Below are positions 52,049-60,500 of a stretch of DNA of 64,000 nucleotides, piece after piece. The DNA lies in the NCBI GenBank assembly GCA_020636005.1, contig JACJYR010000003.1, forward strand, positions 983,509 through 1,047,508. Direction: 5' to 3'. Origin of the DNA: Lewinellaceae bacterium (lineage in GTDB: Bacteria; Bacteroidota; Bacteroidia; Chitinophagales; Saprospiraceae). The translations under genes and the position numbers were made by a program. How positions within the stretch are numbered: position 1 is the first letter of the stretch; the number at the start of each line of letters is the position of its first letter. The notes beneath the pieces were generated by a model. It was not told the DNA's origin, searched no databases, and saw only the letters and a program-made list of their open reading frames with translations.

Positions 52049-52447
52049 TTAGGGCTTATTTCGTTTTGGGTTTTTCTTTGCTTCTTCTTCGATGTAATTG
52101 ATGTAATTGTTCAATTTTTTACCGAGTGCTTCATACCTGTCTTTCAAATCTTTGTATTCTTCATCCGTCATCAGTTTTCGGCTGAAAGCTTTCATGCATT
52201 GAGTTTTTGATTCGTACAATGAACCTCTGCTATAAAAGCAGAAGTTGCGATTTTCAGCATAAAAATACCTGCCGTAACCTTCCGCAATATTATTCGCAAC
52301 AGAGTCCGTCGAATCAGTCCATTGCGCCCCCAAACCACGCTTGTTAAAATAATCCCATCGCTGCACGATTTTGTAAACAATCTCCCCCAATTGCATGGCC
52401 ATCTTCCAAACTTCGAGGGTTTCGATGCCTCTTTGTTCGTTTTCCAT
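52049..52447 (-). CDS. Four-helix-bundle (S23-type) protein, 132 aa
   Basis: ATG 52447 (MENEQRGIETLEVWKMAMQL) is preferred; a longer frame translates the flanking repeat. Family core visible: LEVWKMAMQLGEIVYKIVQ, SVANNIAEGYGRYFYAENRN, and YESKTQCMKAF. These small proteins (TIGR02436) first came to notice as ORFs in 23S rRNA intervening sequences and also occur alone, often near variable regions; the function is not known. It interrupts rnfD-rnfG and is bracketed by identical 39-bp repeats, so it is probably an inserted cassette rather than an Rnf component. Confidence 0.9.
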   Translation of the reverse strand: MENEQRGIETLEVWKMAMQLGEIVYKIVQRWDYFNKRGLGAQWTDSTDSVANNIAEGYGRYFYAENRNFCFYSRGSLYESKTQCMKAFSRKLMTDEEYKDLKDRYEALGKKLNNYINYIEEEAKKNPKRNKP

Positions 52448-52465
52448 AGTCTTGTTTTTTTGATT

Positions 52466-52504
52466 GGAATTGGGGAATTTAGGAATTAGGGAATTGGAGG
52501 TGTG
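52466..52504. repeat. 39-bp direct repeat, right copy
   Basis: Identical over 39 bp to 51989-52027; continues into GGGGAATTGAAGG-type sequence to about 52535. Confidence 0.9.
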
Positions 52505-52534
52505 CGATTGGCTGGCCTTCAATTCCCCAATTCC

Positions 52535-53536
52535 CTATTTATACCCAAACACCCTCGTCCTCGTAAACCGATTTATCAACGGCGTCGCCGCATTCATCAG
52601 CAGGATGGCATACATCACCCCCTCCGGCAGACCGCCCCAAACCCTTATCAGCACCACCAAAACACCTATGCCGATACTGTAAATCCAGATGCCCTTCTGC
52701 GTCAGCGGCGAAGAGACCAAATCGGTGGCCATGTACACCGCACCGAGCATCAGTCCGCCCGCAAAAGCCATAAACAGTGGTGACGCAAATTTTTGACTAT
52801 CAATTAAATACAATGCGCCGGAGAATACCGCCACCGTCAGCAGAATCCCCACGGGTATGCGCCAGTTGATGATTTTCCGCCAAGCCAAGTACAGCCCGGC
52901 AAGGATGAGCACGATACCACAGGTTTCCCCCAGCGAACCGCTCGTGTTGCCCAACAGCAAGTCCATCACGGGCGTGGCCTGGTGGCTGAATTTCATCTGC
53001 GACAACGGCGTTGCCATGCTCACAGCATCCACATGTTGACCCTGAAAAAACGGCAGGGCGAGGTTCGTGCCCCGTGCTTCAAAGTAGTGCCCGTCCGGCG
53101 CTTCCCAGGTCGTGATGGCCGTGGGGAATGCTGCCTGTAAAAACGCCCGTCCGAGCAATGCCGGGTTGAAGATGTTCTGCCCCAGCCCGCCCCAGATGAT
53201 TTTTCCCATGCCAATCGCCACCACCCCGCCGAGGAAGGCCATCCACATCGGGAAGCCCGGTGGCAGGGTCAGCGCCAGCAGCATCCCTGTAATCATCGCA
53301 CTCCCGTCCCGCAGCGAGGCACCCCGCTGGGCGCTTTTATCGAAAAACCACTCCGTCGCCAGGCACCCGGCAATGGCGGCCACGCTCACCAGCAGGGCGC
53401 TCAGCCCGAAGTAGTAAAACGCCGCCAGGAACACCGGCACCAGCGTATAAACCACTTCCCACATAATCCTCGGGGTCGTGTCCCGGTGGTGCAGAAAGGG
53501 GGAGGTGGAGATGGTTATTTTTTTTGGTTCAAGCAT
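52535..53536 (-). CDS. rnfD: Rnf complex subunit D
   Basis: 333 residues with nine or ten TM. Typical pieces: SPFLHHRDTTPRIMWEVVYT, DGSAMITGMLLALTLPP, GGLGQNIFNPALLGRAFL, and the covalent FMN site VSMATPLSQMK (Thr in the SMAT motif). LMLGAVYMATDLVSSPLT and WGGLPEGVMYAILLMNAATP close the protein. RnfD belongs to the membrane core with RnfA/E. Its upstream neighbour would have been the gene now cut by the IS3 element. Confidence 0.96.
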   Translation of the reverse strand: MLEPKKITISTSPFLHHRDTTPRIMWEVVYTLVPVFLAAFYYFGLSALLVSVAAIAGCLATEWFFDKSAQRGASLRDGSAMITGMLLALTLPPGFPMWMAFLGGVVAIGMGKIIWGGLGQNIFNPALLGRAFLQAAFPTAITTWEAPDGHYFEARGTNLALPFFQGQHVDAVSMATPLSQMKFSHQATPVMDLLLGNTSGSLGETCGIVLILAGLYLAWRKIINWRIPVGILLTVAVFSGALYLIDSQKFASPLFMAFAGGLMLGAVYMATDLVSSPLTQKGIWIYSIGIGVLVVLIRVWGGLPEGVMYAILLMNAATPLINRFTRTRVFGYK

Positions 53537-53628
53537 GGTCTAAATTACATGTGGTGAAAAGGGGCATGATTTCATGTTTGATTTTATCATCATTTTTTAC
53601 TTCACATTTTTTCAAAAAAATCTACATA

Positions 53629-53695
53629 TTATCTCATTAGTTTTTCCATTGCTTTTTTATTTGTTTCTTCAAGGTCTATTTCAATATAGTGCGGT
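53629..53695 (-). pseudogene. Severed 3' end of the TIR-like gene
   Basis: Minus-strand codons after the insertion site continue the TIR-like frame exactly: HYIEIDLEETNKKAMEKLMR then TAA at 53629-53631. Removing the IS and one GGT copy rejoins it to the gene at 56035-55089, restoring a 336-residue protein. Confidence 0.85.
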
Positions 53696-53766
53696 TGTCC
53701 CCAATTTTTGGACAATAGTTTAAGAAGGAAAATTTAACTATTTTCACATTTAAACCAGTCCGAAAA

Positions 53767-54057
53767 ATGGCAAAAAAACGTCGAAATTTCAATTCAAAAT
53801 TCAAGGCAAAAGTAGCCTTGGAAGCAATTCAAGAACGGCTTACGTTAGCCGAACTGGCTCAGAAACATGAACTACATCCGAGTCAAATCACCAATTGGAA
53901 AAAGGAGTTATTAGAAGGTTGTAGTTCATTATTTGACAAAAAACGAGGTCCGACTCCCAGCGGTGACAAAGAAAAAGAAGCTCGATTGTTCCAGCAGATC
54001 GGTCAGCTCCAGTTTGAATTGGACTGGCTGAAAAAAAAATATGAGGAACTTTCCTAA
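53767..54057 (+). CDS. IS3-family transposase OrfA
   Basis: 96 residues with an HTH_Tnp_1 helix-turn-helix (FNSKFKAKVALEAIQERLTL ... ELHPSQITNWKKEL) and a C-terminal leucine-zipper-like helix (IGQLQFELDWLKKKYEEL) for dimerisation. Binds the element ends. Overlaps orfB by 17 nt at an A9 run (54031-54039). Confidence 0.93.
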   Translation: MAKKRRNFNSKFKAKVALEAIQERLTLAELAQKHELHPSQITNWKKELLEGCSSLFDKKRGPTPSGDKEKEARLFQQIGQLQFELDWLKKKYEELS

Positions 54058-54874
54058 GCACCATCGCATGGCTTTGATCGGTCAGGAAAACGGACTTTCT
54101 ATTACGAGTCAATGTAGTTTGCTAAACATTCCCCGTTCATCTTTTTACTATGAACCCAAAGGGGAAAGCGGGGAGAATCTCCGCCTGATGGAACTGATTG
54201 ATCGTCTGCATTTAGAACACCCTCAATGGGGCCGGCCAAGCATGGCGGCAAATCTCCGCAGAATTGGCCACGCCATAAATCAAAAAAGAGTGGGCCGGTT
54301 AATGCGCCTGATGAATATCCGCTCAGTGTTGCCAAAGCCTGACACAAGTAAGCCAAACGAGGCTCACGAAATATATCCATACCTGCTGAAAGGCCTGAAA
54401 ATAAAGGCTCCAAACCAGGTTTGGTCTATTGACATCACCTATATTCCAATGCCCAAAGGATTTCTTTATCTGGTAGCTGTAATAGATTGGTTCAGCCGTT
54501 TTGTATTGTCCTGGGAGCTTTCCAATACCCTGGGGATACGCTTTTGCATTGCTGCACTGGAACAAGCCTTTACATACGGTCAACCTGAGATCTTCAACTC
54601 AGACCAGGGTTCCCAATTCACGAGCAAGAATTTTACTTGCTTACTAAAAGATAAAAAGATCCGAATCAGTATGGACGGCAAAGGCCGTGCATTGGATAAC
54701 GTGTTTGTCGAACGGTTGTGGTGGAGTGTTAAATATGAAAACGTATATTTACACGCCTACCAAAATGGAAAAGAACTTTTTAGGGGGCTGAACAATTACT
54801 TTGATTACTACAATAATCGAAGATTGCACAGTTCCCTGGATTACAAAACACCGAAGGAGGTGTTTTTCGGTTGA
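54041..54874 (+). CDS. IS3-family transposase OrfB (DDE integrase)
   Basis: 277 residues. HTH_21 segment near 45-95 (LHLEHPQWGRPSMAANLRRI), then an rve DDE core: first Asp in QVWSIDITYIPM, second in EIFNSDQGSQFTS, Glu in DNVFVERLWWSVKYENVYLH, and NYFDYYNNRRLHSSLDYKTP at the end. Frame is +1 relative to orfA, so the usual -1 slip at the A9 run would not produce the fusion; its own ATG overlapping orfA suggests coupled re-initiation. Confidence 0.93.
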   Translation: MRNFPKHHRMALIGQENGLSITSQCSLLNIPRSSFYYEPKGESGENLRLMELIDRLHLEHPQWGRPSMAANLRRIGHAINQKRVGRLMRLMNIRSVLPKPDTSKPNEAHEIYPYLLKGLKIKAPNQVWSIDITYIPMPKGFLYLVAVIDWFSRFVLSWELSNTLGIRFCIAALEQAFTYGQPEIFNSDQGSQFTSKNFTCLLKDKKIRISMDGKGRALDNVFVERLWWSVKYENVYLHAYQNGKELFRGLNNYFDYYNNRRLHSSLDYKTPKEVFFG

Positions 54875-55051
54875 CATCGAAGCCTGGATGAAATAATCTT
54901 GAAAGCAAAGATAGCCTCGCATCAGAACCCGTCAAGGGTATATAAACGACTGCCAGCCCACAAAGCCACCCAGCAGCCGCCCTTGACTGAACCTGCTGCT
55001 CATGCTGATTGGCGGCTTACAAGATCTTTTAATCCCTCATTGTATTCCATC

Positions 55052-56035
55052 TTAAACTAGCCGAAAAACTGTCCAACTTTTGGGGACAGGTGCATAGTTA
55101 TCTCTGACAAAAAGAAGTAAAGACTTAAATTCTTCTTTTAATTTACGACTATTTTCTATAAGCATAAAATAGGTATTGTGTGATTTATCACTTACAAATT
55201 CATCATCTCGAATTCTGTAATTATAAAATTCACAGGTTCCATCTGGAAGAAATTCCTCTAAAGAAGAAAGACATATCTCCCAGTATTTTTTAAAGCTATC
55301 TATTTTCTGTTTTAAGTCTTTGTCGTAAATATGAAATTGATTACTTGTATAGACCGCTTTAAAGGATTCCCAGAAATAGAGGACTTTTCCAATGATTCTA
55401 TTTGGAAATTCCTCAAGAAAAAAGTCGAAGGTAGGAATGTTTATTGTGCCTAAAATCAATTCTAAATTATTAACATCATTTTTCCTCTTTTTTTCTTCTG
55501 GCGATAAAATCCTTTTATCAGATGGTCTAATGGGTTTGTTTTTAAACACCAAATTTATTGCATCTGTAAGTACAGAAACTAATTGATTCATGCCATTCTT
55601 ATCATTTTTATCTTTGATAGAAAAAGAGGTTGCTCTATGACGGTCTATATCAAATGGTAAATCATTAAAAGAACCATAATTTTTATTAAACAATATAATT
55701 ATTCTCTCCCATCCTAAAGTTGAAACAGCATATCCTAATTCAACCAATACATTCGGATTTGGAGTTTTTCTTTTGTCTTCAGTAGCATCATTATTTATTG
55801 TCGTTAAATCACAAACAAATATGTCAGACTCATCTATTTTACTGAAAATGGTTTGAGGAATATTCGGGCTTCCAGAAATGTCTCTTGTTGCTTCATCAAG
55901 TTTGATTGACAAATTTTCAGCATCGGATTCAAGCTTATATTGAACTTCATTTAATGCACGTCTAATTGCAGATTGATTGGTTTCTCTCGGTGAATCAGAT
56001 TGCCATGAATAAAAAATTCTTTGTACCGTTTTCAT
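55052..56035 (-). CDS. TIR-like nucleotide-binding domain protein, C-terminus altered by IS insertion, 327 aa
   Basis: Starts FYSWQSDSPRETNQSAIRRA; other key pieces are SGSPNIPQTIFSKIDESDIF, VCDLTTIN and NPNVLVELGYAVSTLGWERI. This pattern is of TIR-like nucleotide-binding proteins often found near defence genes. The C-terminal half is helical with no recognised domain. The last 11 residues (VPKSWTVFRLV) come from the IS3 end and replace the original 20. A/T-rich compared with the Rnf genes on both sides, so it is likely foreign. A role in phage defence is inference from family context. Confidence 0.82.
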   Translation of the reverse strand: MKTVQRIFYSWQSDSPRETNQSAIRRALNEVQYKLESDAENLSIKLDEATRDISGSPNIPQTIFSKIDESDIFVCDLTTINNDATEDKRKTPNPNVLVELGYAVSTLGWERIIILFNKNYGSFNDLPFDIDRHRATSFSIKDKNDKNGMNQLVSVLTDAINLVFKNKPIRPSDKRILSPEEKKRKNDVNNLELILGTINIPTFDFFLEEFPNRIIGKVLYFWESFKAVYTSNQFHIYDKDLKQKIDSFKKYWEICLSSLEEFLPDGTCEFYNYRIRDDEFVSDKSHNTYFMLIENSRKLKEEFKSLLLFVRDNYAPVPKSWTVFRLV

Positions 56036-56108
56036 TCTTTGATTTGTAATTTTTACAAAAGTAATTTTCTATAAAGAATTAGTTTAGGTGTTTTTTGAGC
56101 GGAAATAC

Positions 56109-57473
56109 CTACTTACTCTCCCCCTTCTCCCTCGCCTTCCTTTCCCGTATCATCGCCTTCCCCACCCGAAAACTCTGCACCAGCGGTATCCCCGACGGAC
56201 AGACGAACGAGCAGGAGCCACACTCGAAGCAATCCAGCACGTTGTAGTCCTCCATTTCCTCCCACAGGCCCTTGCGGGCGAGGGCGCCCATGCGGGCAGG
56301 GTTGAGGAATAGCGGACAAGCATCCAGGCAGCGCCCGCAGCGGATGCAGTTGAAAGTCGCGATGTCCGTCACCTCATGGTCGGTCAGCAGGAGGATGCCG
56401 GAGGTGCCTTTCACCACCGGCACGTCGAGGTTTTTCTGCACGGCGCCCATCATCGGGCCGCCGAGCAGCATCCGGGGCGTTGCGTGCGTTAGGCCACCGC
56501 AGTAGTCCACCACCTGCCGCATCGGTGTGCCGATGGGAACGAGCACGTTGGCCGGGCGCTTCACCGCCGTGCCCGACACCGTGACGACCCGCTCGACCAG
56601 TGGTAGTCCCTTGCGGAAGTATTGCGACATGGCCACAATCGTCCCCACGTTGGAGACCATCGTGCCAACGTCGAGCGGCAGCTTGCCCGCCGGGACTTCC
56701 TCGCCCAGGATGGCCGAAATCATCATCTTCTCCGCCCCCTGCGGGTATTTCACCTCCAGCCCCACCACCTTGATGTCGAGTTGGCTTTTTTTCGCCGCCT
56801 CCCGCAGGATGAGGATGGCGTCGGGCTTGTTCGCCTCCACGGCGATGTACACTTTTTCGGCGGGCACGAACCGTTGCAGGATTTCGCAGCCGTCAATCAG
56901 GTCTTCGGCGTACTCGACCATCACCCGGTGGTCGCAGGTGAGGAAGGGCTCGCACTCGCAGCCATTCATCATCAGGTACTTGCAGCTCTTGCCTTCGGGA
57001 ATGGAAAATTTCACATGCGCCGGAAATGCCGCCCCGCCCATGCCCACCAGCCCCGCCGTTTGCACGGCACTGATGAATTCTCTCGTGGTCAAATTTTCCG
57101 GAGGCGTGGGCAGGCTCACCGTCAGTTTTTGCGTGGAAAAGGGGTCGGTTTTGATTTTGATGCCCGGCGCCATTTGTCCGTTCGGTTGGTCGAACAGGTC
57201 AATCGCCACCACCGTGCCGTCCACCGGCGAGTGAAGCGCCACGGAGACGAAGCCGCCGGGCTGGGCAATCACCTCGCCCCGCCGTACCCGCTGTCCTTCC
57301 TTCACCACCGGCTTTGACGGTGCCCCGATGTGCTGCCCCAGCGGCAGGATGTACTCCTCCACAAACGGCATCCGCTCTATCCGGCTGTTGCAGGAGAGCT
57401 CCTTGAATTCCTCCGGGTGTACGCCGTGCCGGAAGGTTTGGAGGGGACCGATGCCGTTAGTTTGGCTATGCAT
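56109..57473 (-). CDS. rnfC: Rnf complex subunit C
   Basis: ATG 57473 (MHSQTNGIGPLQTFRHGVHP), 454 residues; the longer frame only translates the GAATTGGT repeat. NADH/FMN-binding Complex1_51K-like part with GLVGMGGAAFPAHVKFSIPE and NGCECEPFLTCDHRVM, then two 4Fe-4S motifs CIRCGRCLDACPLFLNP and CFECGSCSFVCPSGIPLV. RnfC is the peripheral subunit that exchanges electrons with NAD. The C-terminus is short, ending KAREKGESK, without the long repeats seen in some proteobacterial forms. Confidence 0.96.
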   Translation of the reverse strand: MHSQTNGIGPLQTFRHGVHPEEFKELSCNSRIERMPFVEEYILPLGQHIGAPSKPVVKEGQRVRRGEVIAQPGGFVSVALHSPVDGTVVAIDLFDQPNGQMAPGIKIKTDPFSTQKLTVSLPTPPENLTTREFISAVQTAGLVGMGGAAFPAHVKFSIPEGKSCKYLMMNGCECEPFLTCDHRVMVEYAEDLIDGCEILQRFVPAEKVYIAVEANKPDAILILREAAKKSQLDIKVVGLEVKYPQGAEKMMISAILGEEVPAGKLPLDVGTMVSNVGTIVAMSQYFRKGLPLVERVVTVSGTAVKRPANVLVPIGTPMRQVVDYCGGLTHATPRMLLGGPMMGAVQKNLDVPVVKGTSGILLLTDHEVTDIATFNCIRCGRCLDACPLFLNPARMGALARKGLWEEMEDYNVLDCFECGSCSFVCPSGIPLVQSFRVGKAMIRERKAREKGESK

Positions 57474-57495
57474 ATTTTTTTCAAATTGAAACTGT

Positions 57496-57572
57496 AAATT
57501 GGTGAATTGGTAAATTAGTAAATTGGGTTGGGGCATTGCCAAATTCACTAATTCACCAATTCACTAATTTAC
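57496..57572. repeat. AATTGGTGAATTGG repeat between PFOR-like B and rnfC
   Basis: Forward units at 57496-57530 and inverted units at 57540-57572. The inverted arm gives PFOR-like B its last two codons and TAG stop. Same family as upstream of ychF. Confidence 0.8.
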
Positions 57573-60500
57573 CATTCCCCGCTTCGACAACGCCAGCAAC
57601 TTCTCCCGCAACTTCACCTTCACGTCTGCCATCACCGCCGTCTCTTTTTCGGCCAGTTGCGATTCGTAATCTGCCCGCACGTCAGCGAGTTTTGCCTCGT
57701 ATTTTTTGGTCAGTTCCGCCTCGGCTTCCTTCCAGAGCTTCTCTGGGTAGGGCGTCAGCGTTCCAGCGATTTCCCGTAGGGTATGCCATTGATTTTCAGC
57801 AGCTTGTGCCGCCTCCACGACTTGGCGGGAGGCGACCCAACGTTGCAGTTCTCCGTTTTCACCCAAAGAAAAAATCACGGCTACCTTGCCCTCTCTCGCT
57901 GATGGTTCCAGCTTCAGCAATTCAGTGACGGGCAGCAGGTTTGGCTCGTCTTCCAAAGCAGGCCGGAAATGCGGTGCCCAGTTGACTTGTGTGAACAGCC
58001 AGTCGGCCAGCGTCAGGGTGTAAGATTGCGATTTTTCTACTTCACCTTCGGTAAAATTCAACTCCGCTATGTGCCAATTTTCATCCGCCGACGGGTTGCC
58101 CTCCAGCGAAGTTTGTGTGGAGAGAAAATCACCCATCGCTGCCGGGTCGAACCGGAAAAACGGGAAGGCACGAGTTTCCAGTGCCAACTTGGGCAGCGCC
58201 GTCCAATCCAATGACCTGTGTTGCCCGTGGTCGGGAGCAAGCAGGTGAAAAAACGCCGGACCAGGTCGCTGCAAACCCTTCAGCAGGTTGTTGAAAAGTA
58301 CCCTGCCGCCGTCCATAACTCCCTGAAAAACAAAGGCTTTTCGCAGCGCCATGGCCGAGAGCAGCAGTGTGTTGTTTTTGCTGAAATTCACCGCCGCATC
58401 GCCGTGGGACGAGAGTTGGCCATCGTTCAGCACGATGATTTTTATCGGAAAATCACCCGCCAGCAGGCTGTTCAGTTGGATGAAATTTTTATCCAAAAAA
58501 CTGTCCCGGTTACCCACAAGGAGCATCGGCGGTACGAGGCGTTTTTCGCCCTCCTCCAAATCCTGCCAGCGCAGGGCGGCAATTTTCGGGGCATGCACGT
58601 CGGGTTGGTACTTGTCGCTGGCTTCAAGGCGGGCACGGCGCAGCAGGCGCAGGTTGTCGAGCGCATGGCGCAGGTAGCCCTGGAAAAGGCCCTCGGCCAG
58701 TTCGGCAGTCACGCCGTTTTTATCAAAAATAACCGGCGTCGTAAACGGGTTGAAGGGGAAGGTAGCACCGGGCAGTGAACCATCGTGCAGCGCCAGTCCG
58801 AACCGGGAGCGTCCCATGCCGTTGGGCCCTTCGGTCAGTAGCCAGCGAAGTTCCTTCAGGTCGTTGACGAGCTGGATTTTGCGTTGCAAAATGGCCGTGT
58901 CGAGCAGTTTCAAATGTTCGCCGCTGCCGAGTTTTCCGAAGATTTCGTCCATCGGCAGGCGCTTGCCTTTTGACTCGGCGATGGCGTTCCAGAGTGCCGA
59001 CGAGTCCTCCTTCGGCAGGGCGCCGCTGAGTTTTTCGTGGATGTTTTCCGACAGGTTTTCAATCAATTTTTCTACCTCCCGCGCCTGCTCCACCACGCCC
59101 GGTTGCACGGCGGATTCGGTGAGCGCCGTGAGCCAGTGCAGCAGCGTTTTCGCCGGAGCGCCGGACTCGCTGAGACTGCCGCCCGTCATCGAGAGATAGT
59201 TGAAACGGCTGAGCAGCACGGCAGCGAAGGGGTTGTAGTCCCCGTCGTTCACCTGCCGCCGGATGGTGTCGGAGGCGGTGTCAGGCAGTTGCTCCCAGAT
59301 ACTAAAATTGTGTTCCGTTTGCGCCAGCAACTCGGGCGTTTGGGCGGTCATCGTGAGGGCGTCTTCGGGGCAGATTTGGGCGCAAAGTCCGCAAGCGGTG
59401 CAGGCATGCGGGTCGATGGCAAGCGAAAAAAGTTCGCCGCTGCCCTTTTCACAGGTCTCGTTTTTCTCAAAAAATTCCTCCGTCACGGCCACCGGGAAGT
59501 CCGACAGCACGGAGAGTAGGTTGTTGAAATCACGCTGTGCGTTCTCCAGTTTTTCGCCGGAGAGGTTGAGTTGGGTCGTCAGTTTTTCAAATGCAAACGG
59601 CAGGAAATCAGCAACTTTCGTCACGGGTATTTCCGATTGCCGGGCGGTCTGCGCCGATACTTTCCCCAGATTTTTCACCAACGGCGTCAGCGCCGAAACG
59701 CTCAGTCCCTTCCGTCCGGCGATGTCCATGCCGCCCCGCAGCAGGCTTTCGAAACCCAGGGCCACGGGCGGAATCGCAGAGTGTGGGCACTGGACGAAAC
59801 AGGCGCCGCAACCCGTGCATTTTTCAGGTGAAAAAACGGGCAGTTCCGTACGCCGTGCGTCCATGCCAGACAGCCCCGCCGTCGTGGCGGGCATCACGGG
59901 CAGCGCCTGGAAGGGGTCGGCAACGAGTTCCTGCGCCTCGCCGGATTTGAAAAAATAGGCAGTATCTTGATAAAAACGGCTCAGCCGAGAGTACGGCGGG
60001 CCAAGGTTTTTGTGCTTGCGAACGACGAGCGGCAGGCCGAGGTCGCTTTTCCCACGGTTGAAACCGTGGGTTGAAAGAGGCGCTTCGGGCAGCGTCTCGT
60101 CGCCGATGCCGGGGTAATCCCGTTCGATGGTTTGCAGCAGGACTTCGTGCTGTGGGTAGTCGGTTTTGTTTTTTGTAAAATGGAGGCCGAGGTAGAAGTG
60201 CCGTTTGGCCTTTTCACCGAGCAGCATGTTTTGTAGCACAACCTTTAGGTTGTGGCCCTCCTCACGCAACCCAATGCTTGCGCTACAAAGTACCGTTTCC
60301 TTCTTTTTATCCCACAAATGCCCGCCCACAGAAACGCCTTCCAGCGCCGCTTTCACTTTCGTAAAAACGGGCGGTTCGTCCATCAGCATACCGTCCACCG
60401 CTTCGAGCACTGTCACAGCTTTTTTACCCGAAAGCAACTTTGCCAACTCCCCCGAGGGGAAGGGGTGAAGCAGGTTCAGTTTCAGGCAGCCGACTTTCGC

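Larger units (their letters stand above)
53696..55088 (+). mobile_element. IS3-family insertion sequence, 1,393 bp
   Basis: Ends are imperfect inverted repeats, TGTCCCCAATTTTTGGACA (53696-53714) against 55070-55088 (16 of 19 match). GGT flanks both ends (53693-53695 and 55089-55091), a 3-bp target duplication typical of IS3. It holds orfA and orfB on the plus strand and about 210 bp of non-coding sequence before the right end. It sits inside the TIR-like gene of the Rnf locus, opposite to its transcription. Complete, with open transposase genes, so it may be active and recent. Confidence 0.9.

Noticed and set aside
52049..52447. Ribosomal protein S23
   Set aside because: The S23 name is historical; the family is a four-helix bundle of unknown role, and no rRNA is here.
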